Source: Hypholoma sublateritium FD-334 SS-4 (Eukaryota > Basidiomycota > Agaricomycetes > Agaricales > Strophariaceae). Taken from it: DNA of 64,000 nucleotides. The translations under genes and the position numbers were made by a program. Under the pieces are notes generated by a model, which saw only the letters and a list, made by a program, of their open reading frames with translations, did no database searches and was not told the DNA's origin. Below, piece after piece: positions 1 through 11,167 of the stretch. Location: the NCBI GenBank assembly GCA_000827495.1, contig KN817536.1, positions 310,001 to 374,000 of the forward strand, read 5' to 3'. Every line of letters starts with the position of its first letter. The first letter of the stretch is position 1.

Positions 1-357
1 CTGCCGCACCATTATGACGCCGTTGCACCCCCCTACCCGCTCCCGCTGCGCCTGCCGCCGTCGCTCGCGCAGCTGCCCACGCCGCACCTGGCGCAGTCTC
101 CGCAGGCGCCGCACCAGGCGCTCGGCCACCAGCAGCCGCTCTCGCCCGCCGGCGCGTTCCAGTACCCGATGCCGCAGGCGCCGCAGAATGTGTACCCCGA
201 CGTGCAGCGCTACTCGCAGTACGTGCAGCCCGTCGAGCACACGATGTGGGGCGCGTCCGTCGGCTTCGACCAGGGGGAGTGGACGCAGTTCCTCGACGGC
301 CTGCGGCCCGAGTCCGCAATGCAGCAGAACAGCACTCGGCATCTACAGACCTCATAG
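1..357 (+). CDS. C-terminal end of a probable fungal transcription factor (partial)
   Basis: This is the 3' end of a gene that begins upstream of the window. Reading frame 1 is open from base 1 to a TAG at 355-357. The visible 118 residues are rich in Pro, Gln, Ala and His, and end in a short ordered-looking motif (MWGASVGFDQGEWTQFLDGL). A Pro/Gln-rich tail followed by a Trp-containing motif of the form MW..xxGFxxxxWxxxL is common at the C-terminus of agaricomycete Zn2Cys6 / fungal_trans regulators. The assignment rests on that resemblance only, because the DNA-binding domain is not in the window. Confidence 0.45.
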   Translation: MPHHYDAVAPPYPLPLRLPPSLAQLPTPHLAQSPQAPHQALGHQQPLSPAGAFQYPMPQAPQNVYPDVQRYSQYVQPVEHTMWGASVGFDQGEWTQFLDGLRPESAMQQNSTRHLQTS

Positions 358-725
358 TGCGCCACTCTCTCTCTCTCTTTTCTTTATTATTGTCTTTTTC
401 TTGCTTTATTTTGATATCTGCCGTGTACGTCCAATCCCTCATCTTGCTTCTTTCTCCGTCTCGCTTTCTGCCTTTCCTTTGCTCGCTCTCTGTATTTTAT
501 AACCTAGACATGCGCCGAAATGTCACACTGCTTCAGGCCTTCCCGCGACAGAACTATGTAGCAGTACAGAGAATGTATAATCACGGGAGATTTGTCCCCA
601 ATGTGTAAATGGATACAGCAACTTGTGCTCCGAAACAAACACGATGTAGCTGGTGAAAAATATAGATAACACGCGAGGAACAAATATAACACAGGTACAG
701 ATAACAAGAAAGCAAACCCCCTCCG
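358..725. other. convergent 3' intergenic region
   Basis: This is the space between the ends of two converging genes. It is T/C-rich just after the first stop (CTCTCTCTCTCTTTTC at about 363-380). It should contain both 3' UTRs. No further gene is visible. Confidence 0.6.
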
Positions 726-3700
726 TTATGATACATTTTGGCTCAATTTTTGCATGCGCTTTACGCGGTTGTTTATGGCTGCCCTCAGCTGCGCGAGATT
801 GGCCGGCGCGTCCATTAGCGTATCTGCAGCGATGAGCACCTGATCTATCAGGGCGTAAGGCAGCCACGAGGCAGACGCTTCTTTCGTCGCTTCTCGCCCT
901 AGCTGTTTATCGGACTGGAACAAGAGTCAGCACCGAGATATATGAGCGCGTATAGGGGGCGACTTGCCCTGAGAACCAGTGCATAAGTGTAGTTTACAGC
1001 ATCNGCGATGTTCTCNTAGNGCAAACTGACGCGAATGAGGTATTCAGGCTGGTATTTCTGTTACACAACTGGGTGAGCTGCNTTAGAGCTGGCACCGTGG
1101 CGCGGGACGTACCTCCAGAATGTCGACGAGCCANGGGGGCGAGGATAGGGATCCACCGCTGAGGAGCGTCTCTAGCGATGCCTTCGCATATCGGTAATCA
1201 TTGTCGGGGCTGTCATAGGACTTCAAGGACTGTTGGAGGTATCGCCACCCTCTGTCCGACGGTGTTCCTTGCCAGGAAGCCGCATTGTCCGTCAATAGCC
1301 ACCCTGATGTATCTTCTTGTCTGTGTAGATAGGGGTTAATGCAATTTGTAGGCAATACCGATGCGCCTTACAGTACTGAGCCGGGGTTCCGGGAAAGTCG
1401 TAGGCACTGGTTTGTGAGGTGAATGAAAACATCCATCATATCGATTTTCAAACTCTGCGCGATAGCCATCGCCTGATCGTACTGGCTCGCCTGCGCCAAT
1501 CGCATAACAATGACAGAAGGTGTAAGAAGATATTCTATTTGAGAAGCACATCAGCAAAGTGTTGAAGAAAACTAATGATTGTCCTACCTGGAGATGAAAG
1601 GATGGTAGGGTCCCGCTTGATGCTGTCTATCTGAGCCCGGAGAAGCACACAATCGTATTGCATATCAGTGAGATGGATGATCTCGGCATCATGCTTGCTT
1701 GCGATGTATTTCGATTCAGGGATATGTTTGGAAAGCTTTTGGCGCTTTCGGGTCTATTCGAAATAAATGAGTCGGTGTCTTGATTTTCCAACGAGCTCGC
1801 TTACTGGATCTGACACGACTGGCATCAATACCCATGCAGTCTTTTCGTCCACCAGGCTCAACGCATTGACTGCGACCGATAGACCTTCGAGCTGGTCTTC
1901 GGCCAGCGAAATAAATGATGCGACATCAGTAATCACATCCTGCACCTTTCGTGCACGCTGATACATTGTCAGAGACGCTACGAATGCAGACAAAGTCAGA
2001 TTATGTGGGGTTACGGCTTAAAGCCTTACTGACCATTGCGATAGTCTCCTCTGCGGATATACCAGGTATAGAGGATTCGAGAGTAGTCCGGCTTGAGGCG
2101 GGGATCAGCATTTCGGGCTTTGAAAGCCAAGGCGGCCTCGACTTCGCTAGCAATTGCAGCGAAATCGAAAGCCATCAGCTTCTCGACCGCGTTTTGCTCG
2201 CACATGCGGATGGCCAACTGGCTCGCGCATTCTCGTTTTCTGTGACAATCCCCATTAGAACACAATGCTTATGTCAAAAGATAAACGAACTGTTTCTCGA
2301 AGGGCGTAGCCATAATAGACATATATGCATCCTCATAGGATCCGAGATCCATGAGGCCTTTCACAACGGTGCTCCACACCGGGCTAGTATCGACGCCGGC
2401 AGGGGCAACCTGCAAGGCAAGCTGGGAGAAGACGACTTCGTAATGAAGAAAGGAATTTCGGAAGAGATCGGCGGTGAAAAGGTAGAATGAATATTGGGAA
2501 TCGATAGGATGGCCTGGAGGAAGTACTGATATCAATGCTTCAGAGTCTTCCGGCGTCAAATTGATAATGCCTGTCGAAGATTGAGCGACCAAAATAGAAC
2601 ACTAATGAAAGAATTTACCAAAGGCTCCCGCGAGTTTCTCTAGTAATTGGGAGGCATCGTCGACTCTGCCAATGCTTATCAGTATTTGGGATCTCAGGAA
2701 TATGGCGGCAGGTGTTCGAGGAAGCCAAGATAGAAGTTTCCTTGCTGTGTCTGCGAAACCGAGTTTCCGGACGCGGTCACAGAATAGTATCTCGGGCTTG
2801 GTGGCACTCGCTGGCGATACCGACTGAAGCAGGCCTGTGGAGTCCAGGAATAGGTGTGAAATCGTCGCGATGTCGTCAGTACTCTTGCTTTCCGGTATAA
2901 GAAGATGCATTAGAGACGATTTTGCGGGTAGCTGTGATTTGCTATTGGATACGTTCATATTCCGCAGTTGAGTAATCACTTCATCTGCGGACGATGTATC
3001 CATTGGGGCTTCGATCTTTGCCTGTGCTGGCTGATTTCCCGCAAATCGTAACATGGCCAGTCCCCGGAATACCGCGAATACTTCAGCGAGAAGCGATGCA
3101 TCCCACATATGCAATGTTTCGGCTTGGAAAAACAATGAGATAATTAAGCATAAGCAGAGATCATATCTTGCTTCGATGGTTGTTGTGACATACACAACGG
3201 CCTGAGAGCGTACCCAGTCAGATGATGGAGGGGGGTTAAGCAGTTCGTTCTCCGTGTATTCGTGTTTGATCGCCAAGTCGAAACCTCCCAGGGAATCCAG
3301 GGCAGCACGAGTGGCTGCATCAACGTCCGCAACACTTTGAAGACGGCCAATGAACCAATTTTGCGATCCTTCATCCAGATTTTCCATGAACTTAATACGG
3401 CTTGCTTGGTCTTCCAGAATTTCCGCAAATGAAAAGGCAGTTTCTTGATGTATGATATCGACCACTCGGGTTTCCAAATTCGATAGCATTCGAGGGCCCA
3501 GTTTCGAGCGAAGCGCCCAGAGAATAGCAAGAAGATCGTATTGAGGATGTGGAATATGGTCCCGCTCGAAGTTCCGGCGAAGACAGATTGGGATGTCTTC
3601 AACAATGATGGAACCTATCCTTTCCCTCTCAACAATAAGTACTTGATTCTCGCCATAAGCTGCGATGGCAAGTGGCCATCTAGCACTACGTTCGACCTCT

Positions 3701-5293
3701 CTGCACCTTGCAACAAATCCTTCCCAGTCTCGCTTCAAAGCGGTCCAATAATTTGCATGCTGGAAGCCGCCAGTTTGAGGATCCCGGTTCAGGGTGACGG
3801 TGCAACCAACGACGGCAGCTATGTTTTCACATAGAGACGAATAGCTTTGAAGAAGCTGAGGTGGCGGAGGTCCTGGAATAGAAAGGCAGGCATCGACGTA
3901 CTTGTCCAATGCTGTCCGCAGGGTGAGGGAAGAGAATACGCCGGGCTTCATGATTGCTTGCAGAAATTTAGCCGTTAAAGACCCAGGAGAAAGCAGTTGT
4001 TGTTCCATGTACGCAGGGGTCAGTTCTGATTCGTCCGCATATTCGGAGGTCCTCCATGTCGGAACTGGGGGTTCATTTCGGCCAAGAGCCGATATGTCAA
4101 TTTCAGTCCTTTTGACCATGGACTGTCCTTGACGATCCCAAAGTGTGTAAAGTGTGTTGCCAGAGATCATGAAATCCTGGAGATGGCAATGTGCGGTGTG
4201 CTTAGGGGATTCGATTATGCCACTTTCGACAAAATGGTCAGAGGATGCGTCGAGGAGACAAAAGAATCCGCCTGAAGTTGAGGAAGGGGTTGGGATAAAG
4301 ACGAGAACATAGATATCAACTCTGTTTTCTTCTTCGGAGACGAGAGAGAATACTTTGACAAGATTTTGATGCTCCGCATCGAGTAACATATACTTTCCGC
4401 TCTGTGATCCACTAATACTGAGGTCCTTTGAACCGGGGCTCGGTGGCAGCGTTTTAGATGCGACACATCCGAGCTTTGGTTTCCACAGTCGTAATGTGCG
4501 GTCTCGAGACAGTGTCCATATATTAAGGACGTCTGTAGGCCATGGATGCGAGGCGAGAGAAATGATATCTGATGCGTTTGGTGTCCCAGAATGGATGGGA
4601 AGGAAAGCCGTCAGGGATGATAAGAACGAGCCGTGATGGAAGACTGATTCCGTCCACGTTTCTGCGACAAAAGGGAAGGTTTCTTCAGACTCAAACTTCG
4701 TTTGCAATGAAAAGCAAGGCATACATACCGTCATGTCCGTCGTAACCCATAGACTCTGCCTCAAGTCTCAGCAGAATGCCGTTCGGCAGGCTGATAGACA
4801 CGCAATGGATGCCTTGCACATGCACCGCGCATTCCCTCGCGCGTTCAATGGGCAGATTCCGAATCGAATATTCTCGGGACCAGATGCTTTCCACTTGACC
4901 TTGCCATAACTTGAGTCCGTCAACTGGAATAATTAATCGGTACAATGAGCCAGCATCTGTAGCTAAAATAAGGTGCAATTCGGAGTCTCTCCAAAGGAAT
5001 AAGGAAGGCGTTGGGAGAACCGCCGTTGGAAAGACGATTCGGATTGGTGGCATTGAACTGGAGAGAGAAATCAGTTCAACGATTAGCCCACCATGTATGA
5101 CACGGAGGAGAATGGTTCCAGTCTTCGCAGTTGATAAAACAGAGCTGCATATTGCATGGTCCATGGGAAGATCGTTGTCAGGTACACCCGCTGGTGATGG
5201 TGCATTTTGGCGCGTCGTTTGTACCACAAAAGAAGACGGTGTTGTTGAAGTTAGAGGAGATATATGAGTACCGACAATGAAGTATTCATCCAT
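726..5293 (-). CDS. NUP120: nucleoporin Nup120/Nup160 (Y-complex subunit)
   Basis: This is the scaffold nucleoporin of the Y (Nup84/Nup107-160) complex, which builds the coat of the nuclear pore. The first ATG of the frame is at 5293 (MDEYFIVGTHIS). Exon 1 ends at 4729, a 67-nt intron spans 4662-4728 (GTATGT...TTGTCGCAG), and a long exon of about 680 codons follows. The N-terminal half looks like the Nup120 beta-propeller, including the family-typical stretch NIWTLSRDRTLRLW. The C-terminal half is helical and is split into several exons (about 2.6, 2.3, 2.0, 1.75, 1.4, 1.2 and 0.9 kb). The last exon ends VKRMQKLSQNVS at 726. I estimate about 1,250 residues, normal for the family. Single N bases at 1004, 1017, 1020, 1082 and 1134 fall in or near the 3' exons, so splice sites there are uncertain. 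Confidence 0.88.
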
Positions 5294-8105
5294 GGCCAAA
5301 GGGAATTACAAGTAAGAGGTCCGCCAGCTGTGGGTATGGGAAAAGAGAGGAAAGGGTGTAGTAGATCGACGTCAAATCGAGGTCAATAGATTCAACTTTC
5401 ACGACAAGACGCGTCAAAATGCCAGTGATCACGTTCTCCAGAAATTCACACACTCAAAGTCCGAAGGATTATATTTACTCTACTGAAGGTCCTTAGTGTG
5501 ACTCGATTCAATCCTAATTGTGCGTATTAATTCACCTGATAATGAATCGTTAATAGATAGAGCTTAGAGAGGCAAATGATAACAAGTCGTCAAGTTGGGG
5601 CCACCCTTACGCTGAGGAACTTTCTCCTATTAACATCGATCTTAATGCGTCCTGGATAATAGATGTTTGAAAACCAGTGCTAATTGGGCCTAGAACAATG
5701 GACGATGGAGGGAGAGCTGGAATTATACTATATTACAATTACTGTGATATCAATTATGTACATCAATTGTTCAATGCTGTTGCAATTGAAACAATACTTC
5801 GAGGAGTCGTGTGGGCTTGGATCGCCATGGGAAATACTAGCCAAGTCCGACGATGTGAAGACTGGTGCACGTAAGTATTGGCTGTGATTTGACTTCTTTT
5901 CTTGTTAACTTCTTTTTTAATTTCTACCCACTACATACTTATATTCAGTGCTGTAATCTTTTAACAAGAGCTTGCGTGTCCATCGTCGCTCTCCTTGTCG
6001 CATCGTTGTAAACACAGCGACATCGATCTGGCATTACAAATGCAATACTTTTAATGGAACAAACACATCGTAGACTGCAGAGTCATCTCCACGGCGTTAA
6101 ATTCAAAGGGACGGACCACAGGCATCGGCGAGAGATAATATGACACACATTCACGAAGTGTGCTTGATTTTCAATCCGGTATGTCCAGTTTCGAGACCTT
6201 ATATAGTGATATTCAAGCGCGTAATAACTTATAAGAAGGATAATCGTTACAGGTGGATATATTCTAACCCAGCGACTGTAGCCTCCCTGACAGGCTTCAA
6301 AAATAAGGCATCTGACCCCACTCCCGTAGAGATGATTGCAGAGTTGTCAGTTTCAAGGATCACAACCGCGGCTGACAGGACCTCGAGGGGGTACTAACTC
6401 TGTGGACATAGTAAACGCGTGCCTATGTACACATGGTCAATATTTTTTGGGGCCCTTGAAAGATATGATGGATAGGCCGTTTGTAAATTGAACGCGTCAA
6501 GGCCTGGTCGACCTCATGCATACCGCCTAACATCACCATGTGCAGGACCACATATTTTGAACGATTTATGTGTTTGATATTTGATGAAATATTTTAAATA
6601 TTTTACAAGTAAATTTAAAGGAAATACGAGGCATATTATTTGGTACCAAAGCCCTTTCATCGGGCGGCTACCAAATTATTATCCAAGTAACAAAGGCAGA
6701 GAAATTTGAATAATATCTTAAATATTTCATCAAAGAAAAAGCAAATAATTCCTCGTAAATATTTGGTTATGCATGCAGTGCATACCTATTCATGTGGTTC
6801 GCATCATAGAAGAAGAGGGCCAGAGCCATCCGCTGGGGGTGGACGGAATGTAGAGCCTCGAGGTAGCCGATATTGAAGGCAGGCCCCCGATCTCAGGCAA
6901 GAACACGGATTGCAGTATTAATATCGTCTTTCATAGATGATGATGATATATGTTCCCATAGTCTGCCGAAATTTCCACGCGTGAGGTGCACGAAAGTGAG
7001 AAAGTTGTCGACCTGGCATTAGGATAGTTCCAACTGATTGCTGTTTCAATTAGGTGATTGAATAGTACATATCTAGACTTGGCAGTTCCAAACAAGAACT
7101 AGAACAAGTAGACAAAGTGGACATCGCTATATTCAACAAAAGAGGGTCCAAAGAGGTTTGTTCCTTGCATTATTTCCCACAAACTTGTAGCACCTTTCGA
7201 TTGTATCAAGGATTATTCCGACGGACATCAGCCTCGAAATGGCGAAATGGTGTATCGGATTCAAATGATAATTATGGTGCGTTTGGTCTTCGTCTAAGTA
7301 GACTCCCAGCTCCTTCCTTTTGATGGATTTTCATAGTTCGATGTAAACGCCCATAGCTAGAGTAACGTACTGCCGATCCAGGGAGTACTAGTAGTTTCAG
7401 ATAGTTGTTGTGAAGTCCTCGATTTGCTCGTGCAAGTCAGACTCTGCGAAGGACAGCGCGAAAGTCAAAATTTCGAACGGGTTTGATTTCAAAATAAGGG
7501 TAGAAAGAAGCCGAGAAGCTTAGGCGCAGAATTTGAATGTGTTCAAAAAAGCAGGAAGCACTGGCGGGCGGGAAGCAAGAAGGAATTTGACAAACTGTTG
7601 AAGTCGCCGTCAACCGGCGTGACTAGATCTCCAGACCGGGCCGGCAGGCTGTAACATACCGGAGCTCTTCCCAAAATGGCATTTACTGGGGCGGGCCGCG
7701 GCATTCAATCCTATTTATTTACATCGATCTAAGCATGAATTATTTCAAAAGCCAGATCTCAAATGATCATCTCATTCTTTTTTTTGTCTTCCCGCCTTGT
7801 CCTCGAGTCAGCTCGTCCACTTCATACTCCGCTTCAATGTCGGAATACTGGATTGTGCAGTACTGCGGACCGCCCTCATAAATCATTTAGCTAAACGTGT
7901 CGACCCTGCCAGTGAATGGCCGCTCACCCTTGAAAGCTTGAGATCCAATGCATCTATCTGGATTCTGGCCGCAATGCAAGTGAACTGGTCTGATACTAGA
8001 TACTGTCCTCGTGGAGATTAACATCCCGCTCGCTCCTCTTTCAAGTTTTTGGGCGATCGGGGGGAAGCAGCACCTAGTCCTCATTTCCAAGGGGCTCGAA
8101 AGCTC
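5294..8105. other. gene-poor, AT-rich 2.8-kb region
   Basis: No convincing gene on either strand: the open frames are short, start at random and do not join by splicing. The base composition is AT-rich between about 5500 and 7100 and more GC-rich from 7550. It contains an imperfect inverted repeat (6580-6765, listed separately). The right end leads into the promoter of the gene at 8299. It may be decayed transposon sequence, but no transposase remnant was recognised. Confidence 0.5.
6580..6765. repeat. imperfect inverted repeat / possible ancient MITE hairpin
   Basis: Two arms of about 67 nt (6580-6646 and 6668-6734) are mutually inverted. The outer 15 bases match perfectly (TTTGATGAAATATTT and its complement), and the inner ends near the loop also match (ATTTGGTA). 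By hand alignment about 64% of arm positions agree. A further inverted match, TACGAGG..ATTATTTG, links about 6635-6652 to about 6743-6763. No target duplication was found at the edges, so the class of element is open. Confidence 0.5.
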
Positions 8106-8113
8106 TATATAAG
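8106..8113 (+). promoter_or_regulatory. TATA box upstream of the 8299 gene
   Basis: TATATAAG lies about 190 bases before the start codon and about 120 bases before a 5' UTR intron. It sits just after a GC-rich stretch, and a run of Ts and CATT sequences follows at a distance that fits transcription initiation near 8140. It is one of the clearest TATA boxes in the window. Confidence 0.55.
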
Positions 8114-8232
8114 AGCGGCGAATGCTGGATTTTTTTCATTGCCATTGTCCACTTCGACAACCGAGCATCTGTTAGTTTCCCTAAGAATTATCTCGACCTT
8201 CTAACTTGACCGTCTTTTTTGTTATTTTTCTC

Positions 8233-8289
8233 GTGAGTAGACTTTTCGACAGCCACTGATTTTTGTCTAATTCATTCCTTCTATGGCAG
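8233..8289 (+). other. probable 5' UTR intron
   Basis: Donor GTGAGT at 8233, a branch-like CTAAT (in TTGTCTAATTC), and acceptor CTATGGCAG ending at 8289, ten bases before the ATG. The length of 57 nt is typical of introns in this window. Confidence 0.55.
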
Positions 8290-8298
8290 ACAAACGAT

Positions 8299-9005
8299 AT
8301 GGAACAGTTCACCTCCTTCGAAGCCATTCTCTTTCCTTCTGACGGCAAGTTCTCGTCTAATCAAGGAGCATTCCATCACTCAGCGCGTTTATCTGATAGG
8401 TCGCCCAACACACTGCATACAATTGATGACGAGGTAAATATTCACGAAGTTTTCATCATTGAGGGTCACGTCTAAATATGACTTGTTAGTCCTATGCTCA
8501 ACCACCATGCCTCTTACACCACTTTGCCATCCCGTATGCCTCATCCTGAGGTATTCATGGATTACGTACGTTATGAGGTCTTCGCGGACATATCTATATT
8601 GACATTAGACTTTCAGATCGCCGAGAACATGGGGCCGAGGGCTTGGAAGTACCAGGTTAGTTGTCGAATCAAGCAATTCGATCTTTTCGGACTAACATTA
8701 TATATATGTATCTGCAGCTAGTCGAGGCTCTCGACGGGATGAACCGCAAATTTGCAAACCCCTACGTTATCTTTTATCCAGTTGTTTCTCGAGATGGGAT
8801 GCCGTTCCCCATCAATAAGACGGTCCGCGACATTCAGGGTCAGGCATACAAGCCTGAGTATGCCTGGAGAGGTAACATTGTCGTCGCCAAATATCGCGAG
8901 AACCCGTTTTCGTCTATGATCGACGCCTCCATGGCTGATTTTCCAATCCTCAAAAATTATTTCCTCACACACGGTTCACCCCAGTCTGGAGCTCCCCAAC
9001 GCTGA
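8299..9005 (+). CDS. uncharacterised 175-residue protein
   Basis: Three exons fit exactly in phase 0: 8299-8433, 8551-8655 and 8718-9005, with donors GTAAAT and GTTAGT and acceptors CCTGAG and CTGCAG. The product is a soluble-looking protein of about 175 residues with no signal peptide or membrane segment. Exons 2 and 3 encode the better ordered part (DISILTLDFQIAENMGPRAW, then LVEALDGMNRKFANPYVIFY). I do not recognise a characterised domain; it looks like one of the short orphan families of Agaricomycetes. The first exon is Ser/His-rich and may be disordered. A TATA box and a 5' UTR intron support real transcription. The second acceptor is weak, so the exon 1/2 junction is the least certain point. 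Confidence 0.6.
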
Positions 9006-9190
9006 TCGCTCCAAACAGGATATCACTTCTCGTACATGGTCTCCCAGGTGGTCTATTTGGTACAAGTCTAACAGCAGCAAATCAGGCTCGATATTGACTA
9101 TCTTATGTATGGGCATGGACTCGCCGCTTTCCGTATGCACATTGTATGCCTGCATCTAGATTATATACTATCTTCAAATTACAACCTATA

Positions 9191-10338
9191 TTACAGTTCC
9201 TCATGCCCATCTTTATTAGGGGTTTTCGGTTTCTCGTCTTTCACCTTCGCCTGAGCAGCTTTCTTGGCCTCTTCGGCTGCCTTCGCTTGAGCAGCAGCTT
9301 TCTTGGGATCACAATGGACCGGGACAGGGGTATCAGGATGGATAGGTGGGTGACTAACGCGTCCGATCTTCACATAATCTTTATGTTCTGTATAAAATTT
9401 CTTCCAATGCGCAAGGCCCTTCAATATACATGCAATCAGATTGTCGAAAAATAGTGAGGTAATAATGAAAGATAGAACCGACCCGTAGTTCTTGTTCAGT
9501 CATGCCGCGCGTGTCATGAGTGCGATGTTCCTTAAAGCAGCCCGTGCCAAAGGCTCGCGCTGCGTCAATGCCAACGCTAGCCATTTGTGGTCAGCCGAGA
9601 ACAAGGATCTGGGTGCATGCACGCACAAATGATTATAAGATCCGCCTTCCTGGTACGCTTTGCCGCTTGAGACATCATAAACGTCCCCGTCAATCTGACG
9701 AATGGCTGTCATAAAAAATTCGACAGGCAGTGGAGTGCCGCGCAGCTTACAGCCAAATAATAGGGTCTTCCGTCTTTGCCGTCAAATTGCGCCAACACGT
9801 TCTCAGAGAACAGGCGTTGATTTTGCTGATTGGGTGTATGTTATAATAATGTGTCGTGCTTATCGGCATAGGGCACGTACCGGCCAATATGTCTTTACTT
9901 GCAGCCATTTACTGCGATGCTCCCACGTATAGCTTCCAGTGATAAATTTGCCAGAGAGGGCAAGGACGACAAGCAGGACGACGAAGAATTTCAGGAGACC
10001 CAAAGCGCCGACTTCGGTGACGGCAGTGGGATCGCGCTCCAGCGGTCCGACCTTCTCACCTCGCGCTATCTTCTCGTCGCGTGCCTCCTTCTTTTCCAGC
10101 CAAGCGGCGTGCAAAGCCTCCTGTTCATCGCGGTACTCCTTATAGCTACATAAAATAAGCGACAAGGAAGAGCGGCTGAGGTCTTCCAGAGTGTGGCAAC
10201 TCACGCAAGGAATGGGCGATTCGCCGACTTGGTCGAGACCATCCTACCGGGTATGTTGGGGTCGGGCACCTTCTCTGTGGAATCATCGACGAACCGCGGG
10301 GGCGCTTCGCCCCCAGCAAGCTCTCCCATCCATGACAT
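9191..10338 (-). CDS. MAPR-family protein (membrane-anchored cytochrome b5-like haem/steroid-binding)
   Basis: This belongs to the membrane-associated progesterone receptor / Dap1 group, which binds haem through a cytochrome b5-like fold and supports P450 and sterol enzymes at the ER. The start at 10338 (MSWMGELAGGEAPPRF) opens exon 1, which splices at GTGAGT to AYKEYRDEQEALHAAW, a charged helical segment. One hydrophobic helix follows (LLKFFVVLLVVLALSG). The core then reads LAQFDGKDGRPYYLAIRQI, DGDVYDVSSG, GGSYNHFVGIDAARAFGTGC and THDTRGMTEQELR, all hallmark MAPR pieces joined across short introns. The C-terminus is a Lys/Ala/Glu-rich tail ending EEL. The charged coil before the membrane helix makes it longer than yeast Dap1 and resembles the fungal b5-like proteins of about 250 residues. 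The haem ligand is not proven by sequence alone. Confidence 0.85.
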
Positions 10339-11167
10339 GATTGTGCAAGGGTATTACAGTGTTGGTGAGATGGTGAGCGTCGCCAGTGAGCACAAGAGAA
10401 CACGTCGGAGGCCGAGGCCGGCGACTTAGTATTGGTGTCACGTGGTGGAAACCCCGGCTAACATCTCGGATCAATTACTTTGAAACGGAGGCCGGTAGCC
10501 GGTGCACTTAGTACGTTAGTTGTGGGCACAAAACGTCGACTTGATCCCGAACGGCAGACCACGACATGTGTAGTGCAGAGACCCTACAGTACTACCATGC
10601 TATTCTAACATCGTTTCATGATGATGCAATCCCGAATTTCAGTTAAATTTCATCCCTCACAATTTATGTACCTGCCTATTTAAAACTCGGCTGAAGCTGT
10701 GGCAAGCGCAAAAGGTCCGAGTAACGATAGGAAACGCTGGAAACGCTGCGTCTACCGAAGTATACATGATTTGAGACCCTGAGAACGATATTGGATTATC
10801 CAGACTGGCAAGCAATGGTTATACATACAGTGTAGAGTATAGAGACAAATGATATTAACCTCGATGCAAAGGGCAAGGGGGCGACAGGAGACGATAATAT
10901 ACGTTTATTACAAATATAAGAGGGGGAAATCGGGGAGAGATTAACGTTGAGGAACCCGAAAAAAATGCTGGTGTTGCAAAGGAATAGACAAGGAAGAAAC
11001 CAACCTCCAACAGCGGTGGCAACCAGAGCCGTCACATTACGATAGTGAATGAATGAAACAAAAATATTTATAACGTCACAGCAAGTCAGATGCGCAAAGA
11101 GTCGATATACTGGCGTCCAAGATAAGCGGTAGCGATGGGGTCGGTGGAAAACATATAGTGAACGGCT
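10339..11167. other. intergenic region between MAPR gene and RGS gene
   Basis: This holds the upstream region of the MAPR gene (right of 10338) and the 3' UTR of the RGS gene (left of 11168). An E-box-like CACGTG occurs at about 10439. No additional gene is seen. Confidence 0.5.

Noticed and set aside
5684..5887. Two overlapping short frames in the gene-poor region
   Set aside because: AT-rich products of under 70 residues with no domain or splice context.
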